Of a stretch of 57,222 nucleotides of DNA, positions 56,209-57,222 are shown piece by piece. A program made the position numbers and the translations under genes. Below the pieces are notes generated by a model. The model had not been told where the DNA came from. It saw only the letters and a program-made list of their open reading frames with translations, and searched no databases. How positions within the stretch are numbered: the stretch's first letter is position 1; every line of letters starts with the position of its first letter. The stretch spans positions 13,944 through 71,165 of the forward strand of contig NZHT01000069.1 in assembly GCA_002691385.1 (NCBI GenBank). The letters are read 5' to 3'. The stretch comes from Flammeovirgaceae bacterium. GTDB lineage: Bacteria > Bacteroidota > Bacteroidia > Cytophagales > Cyclobacteriaceae.

Positions 56209-57222
56209 ACAAAGGGAAAATTGTCATTTTAGGGGGTGGGGTTATTGGATTATGTTCTGCCCATTATTTAAAAAATTATGGATTTGAAGTAACTATTTTA
56301 GATAAAGGAGACTTTTCTTCGGGTACCTCTTTTGGAAATGCCGGCATGATTGTACCGAGTCACTTTGTACCCCTGGCGCAGCCAGGTATGATTGCCAAAG
56401 GGATCAAATGGATGTTTGATACTGAAAGTCCATTTTATATTAGGCCCAGATTTTCTATAAGATTATTGGATTGGGGCTGGAAATTTTATCAGAATTCTTC
56501 TAAAAATCATGTTTCAGGCGCTGTTCAACTATTAAAAGAGCTTAATTTAGAGAGTAAAAGACTCTATGTGAGTTTATGTGATCAGCTTGAAGGCATTAAA
56601 ATTGATGAAAAGGGGTTGATCATGTATTGTCAAACGCAGCGGGCATTGAATGAAGAAGTACAATTGGCGGATCAAGCTATTAAACTTGGACTTAAGGCTA
56701 TTGTGATGAATAAACAACAATTAAATGACTTAGATCCTAATATAACCCTTGATGTGAAGGGAGGAGTTTATTTTCCTGATGATGCTTTTTTTAGTCCAAA
56801 TACTTTTTTAGAAAAGTTGAAATTAAATCTTGTTGCAGCGGGTGTTAAAATGGTATCCCACGTTGAAGATCTCAAGTTCGAGGTTCATCAAGATTTGAAA
56901 TCAATTGAGACCAATCAGGGGGTATTTTCTGCTGATCAGTTTGTGATTTCTGCAGGTATTTGGACTGGAGAACTAGTTCAACTATTAGGGTTAAATGTCC
57001 TTATGCAACCTGGAAAAGGTTACAGCTTTACATTAGAAAATCCGGTAGAAATGCCGAGTATATGTTCTATTTTGACTGAAGCGAAAGTAGCCGTAACACC
57101 TATGTCAGAGGGGTTGCGTTTCGCAGGAACGATGGAAATTGGGGTATTAAATTTTGATATTAATCAAAGACGTGTTAATGGTATTAAAAAATCAATTGGC
57201 ACCTACTTTCCGTCTTTTAAGC
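56205..57222 (+). CDS. DadA-like FAD oxidoreductase, predicted cis-4-hydroxy-D-proline dehydrogenase (3' end cut)
   Basis: The gene runs off the window; 339 codons are visible of an expected 410 or so. The N-terminus binds FAD with the GGGVIGLCSA glycine motif (residues 10-19) and D33 at the end of the second strand (ILDKG). It continues with FGNAGMIVPSHFVPLAQPG, a D-amino-acid dehydrogenase signature. Later GGVYFPDDAFFSP and SAGIWTGELVQLLG follow the same family. It likely oxidises cis-4-hydroxy-D-proline to the pyrroline that the DapA-type enzyme deaminates. It overlaps the epimerase by 4 bases. Confidence 0.88.
   Translation, partial: MNKGKIVILGGGVIGLCSAHYLKNYGFEVTILDKGDFSSGTSFGNAGMIVPSHFVPLAQPGMIAKGIKWMFDTESPFYIRPRFSIRLLDWGWKFYQNSSKNHVSGAVQLLKELNLESKRLYVSLCDQLEGIKIDEKGLIMYCQTQRALNEEVQLADQAIKLGLKAIVMNKQQLNDLDPNITLDVKGGVYFPDDAFFSPNTFLEKLKLNLVAAGVKMVSHVEDLKFEVHQDLKSIETNQGVFSADQFVISAGIWTGELVQLLGLNVLMQPGKGYSFTLENPVEMPSICSILTEAKVAVTPMSEGLRFAGTMEIGVLNFDINQRRVNGIKKSIGTYFPSFK

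Overview
The window is low-GC DNA from a member of the Bacteroidota. The main evidence is a conserved block bamD - rpoZ-like omega - coaBC - porD (DUF4835) - recN. Supporting evidence is a secreted protein with a type IX secretion (CHU_C/gliding-type) C-terminal domain, a TGT and a split LPS-transport gene set of Bacteroidota type, and promoters matching TTTG-N19-TAnnTTTG. The family cannot be fixed from sequence alone; Saprospiria/Chitinophagia/Cytophagia-like organisms fit best. No IS element, prophage, CRISPR array or rRNA operon was seen.

Layout. 0.6-2.6 kb: rsmG followed by a group II PLP decarboxylase, minus strand. 2.9-7.5 kb: a glycosyltransferase, then tgt - LptF/LptG-type permease - EamA transporter, plus strand. 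7.5-16.1 kb: a long minus-strand housekeeping run reading OstA-like, BamD, omega-like, CoaBC, PorD, a 70-aa orphan, RecN, FabI, IspE. It covers envelope assembly, CoA, fatty acid and isoprenoid synthesis, and DNA repair. 16.1-19.6 kb: tilS, mdh, aldo/keto reductase. 19.7-25.2 kb: four co-directional exported proteins (Tat-type TIM barrel, Ig-like plus LVIVD propeller, YncE-like propeller with a His/Met-rich loop, class V PLP enzyme). These look like an uncharacterised periplasmic module. 25.2-28.2 kb: an AT-rich islet with a sialate O-acetylesterase-like gene and long intergenic flanks. 28.2-35.6 kb: aldehyde dehydrogenase, class A beta-lactamase-like hydrolase, M1 peptidase, TesB thioesterase, methyltransferase. 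35.6-35.8 kb: a decayed GMC oxidoreductase 3' end. 35.8-43.8 kb: an unknown secreted protein, an LVIVD lipoprotein, rlmD with a small partner, a T9SS cargo protein and a BatE-like protein. 43.87 kb: tRNA-Lys(UUU) with a clear promoter and terminator. 44.3-51.6 kb: FdhF/YdeP-type molybdopterin oxidoreductase, an Asp-box/VPS10-like propeller protein and a five-repeat surface protein.

51.7-57.2 kb (right edge): an operon that fits trans-4-hydroxy-L-proline catabolism. It contains an OCD-family reductase, a DapA-family deaminase, a 2-oxoglutarate-semialdehyde dehydrogenase, a hydroxyproline 2-epimerase with both catalytic cysteines, and a DadA-like FAD oxidase cut by the window end. Together these would carry hydroxyproline (for example from collagen) to 2-oxoglutarate.

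Functions are read from motifs, lengths and gene order; no database search was run. The most unusual items are the 19.7-25.2 kb periplasmic module, the GMC gene remnant, the promoter boxes that almost touch start codons, and two housekeeping enzymes with altered signature motifs (TGT, TilS).
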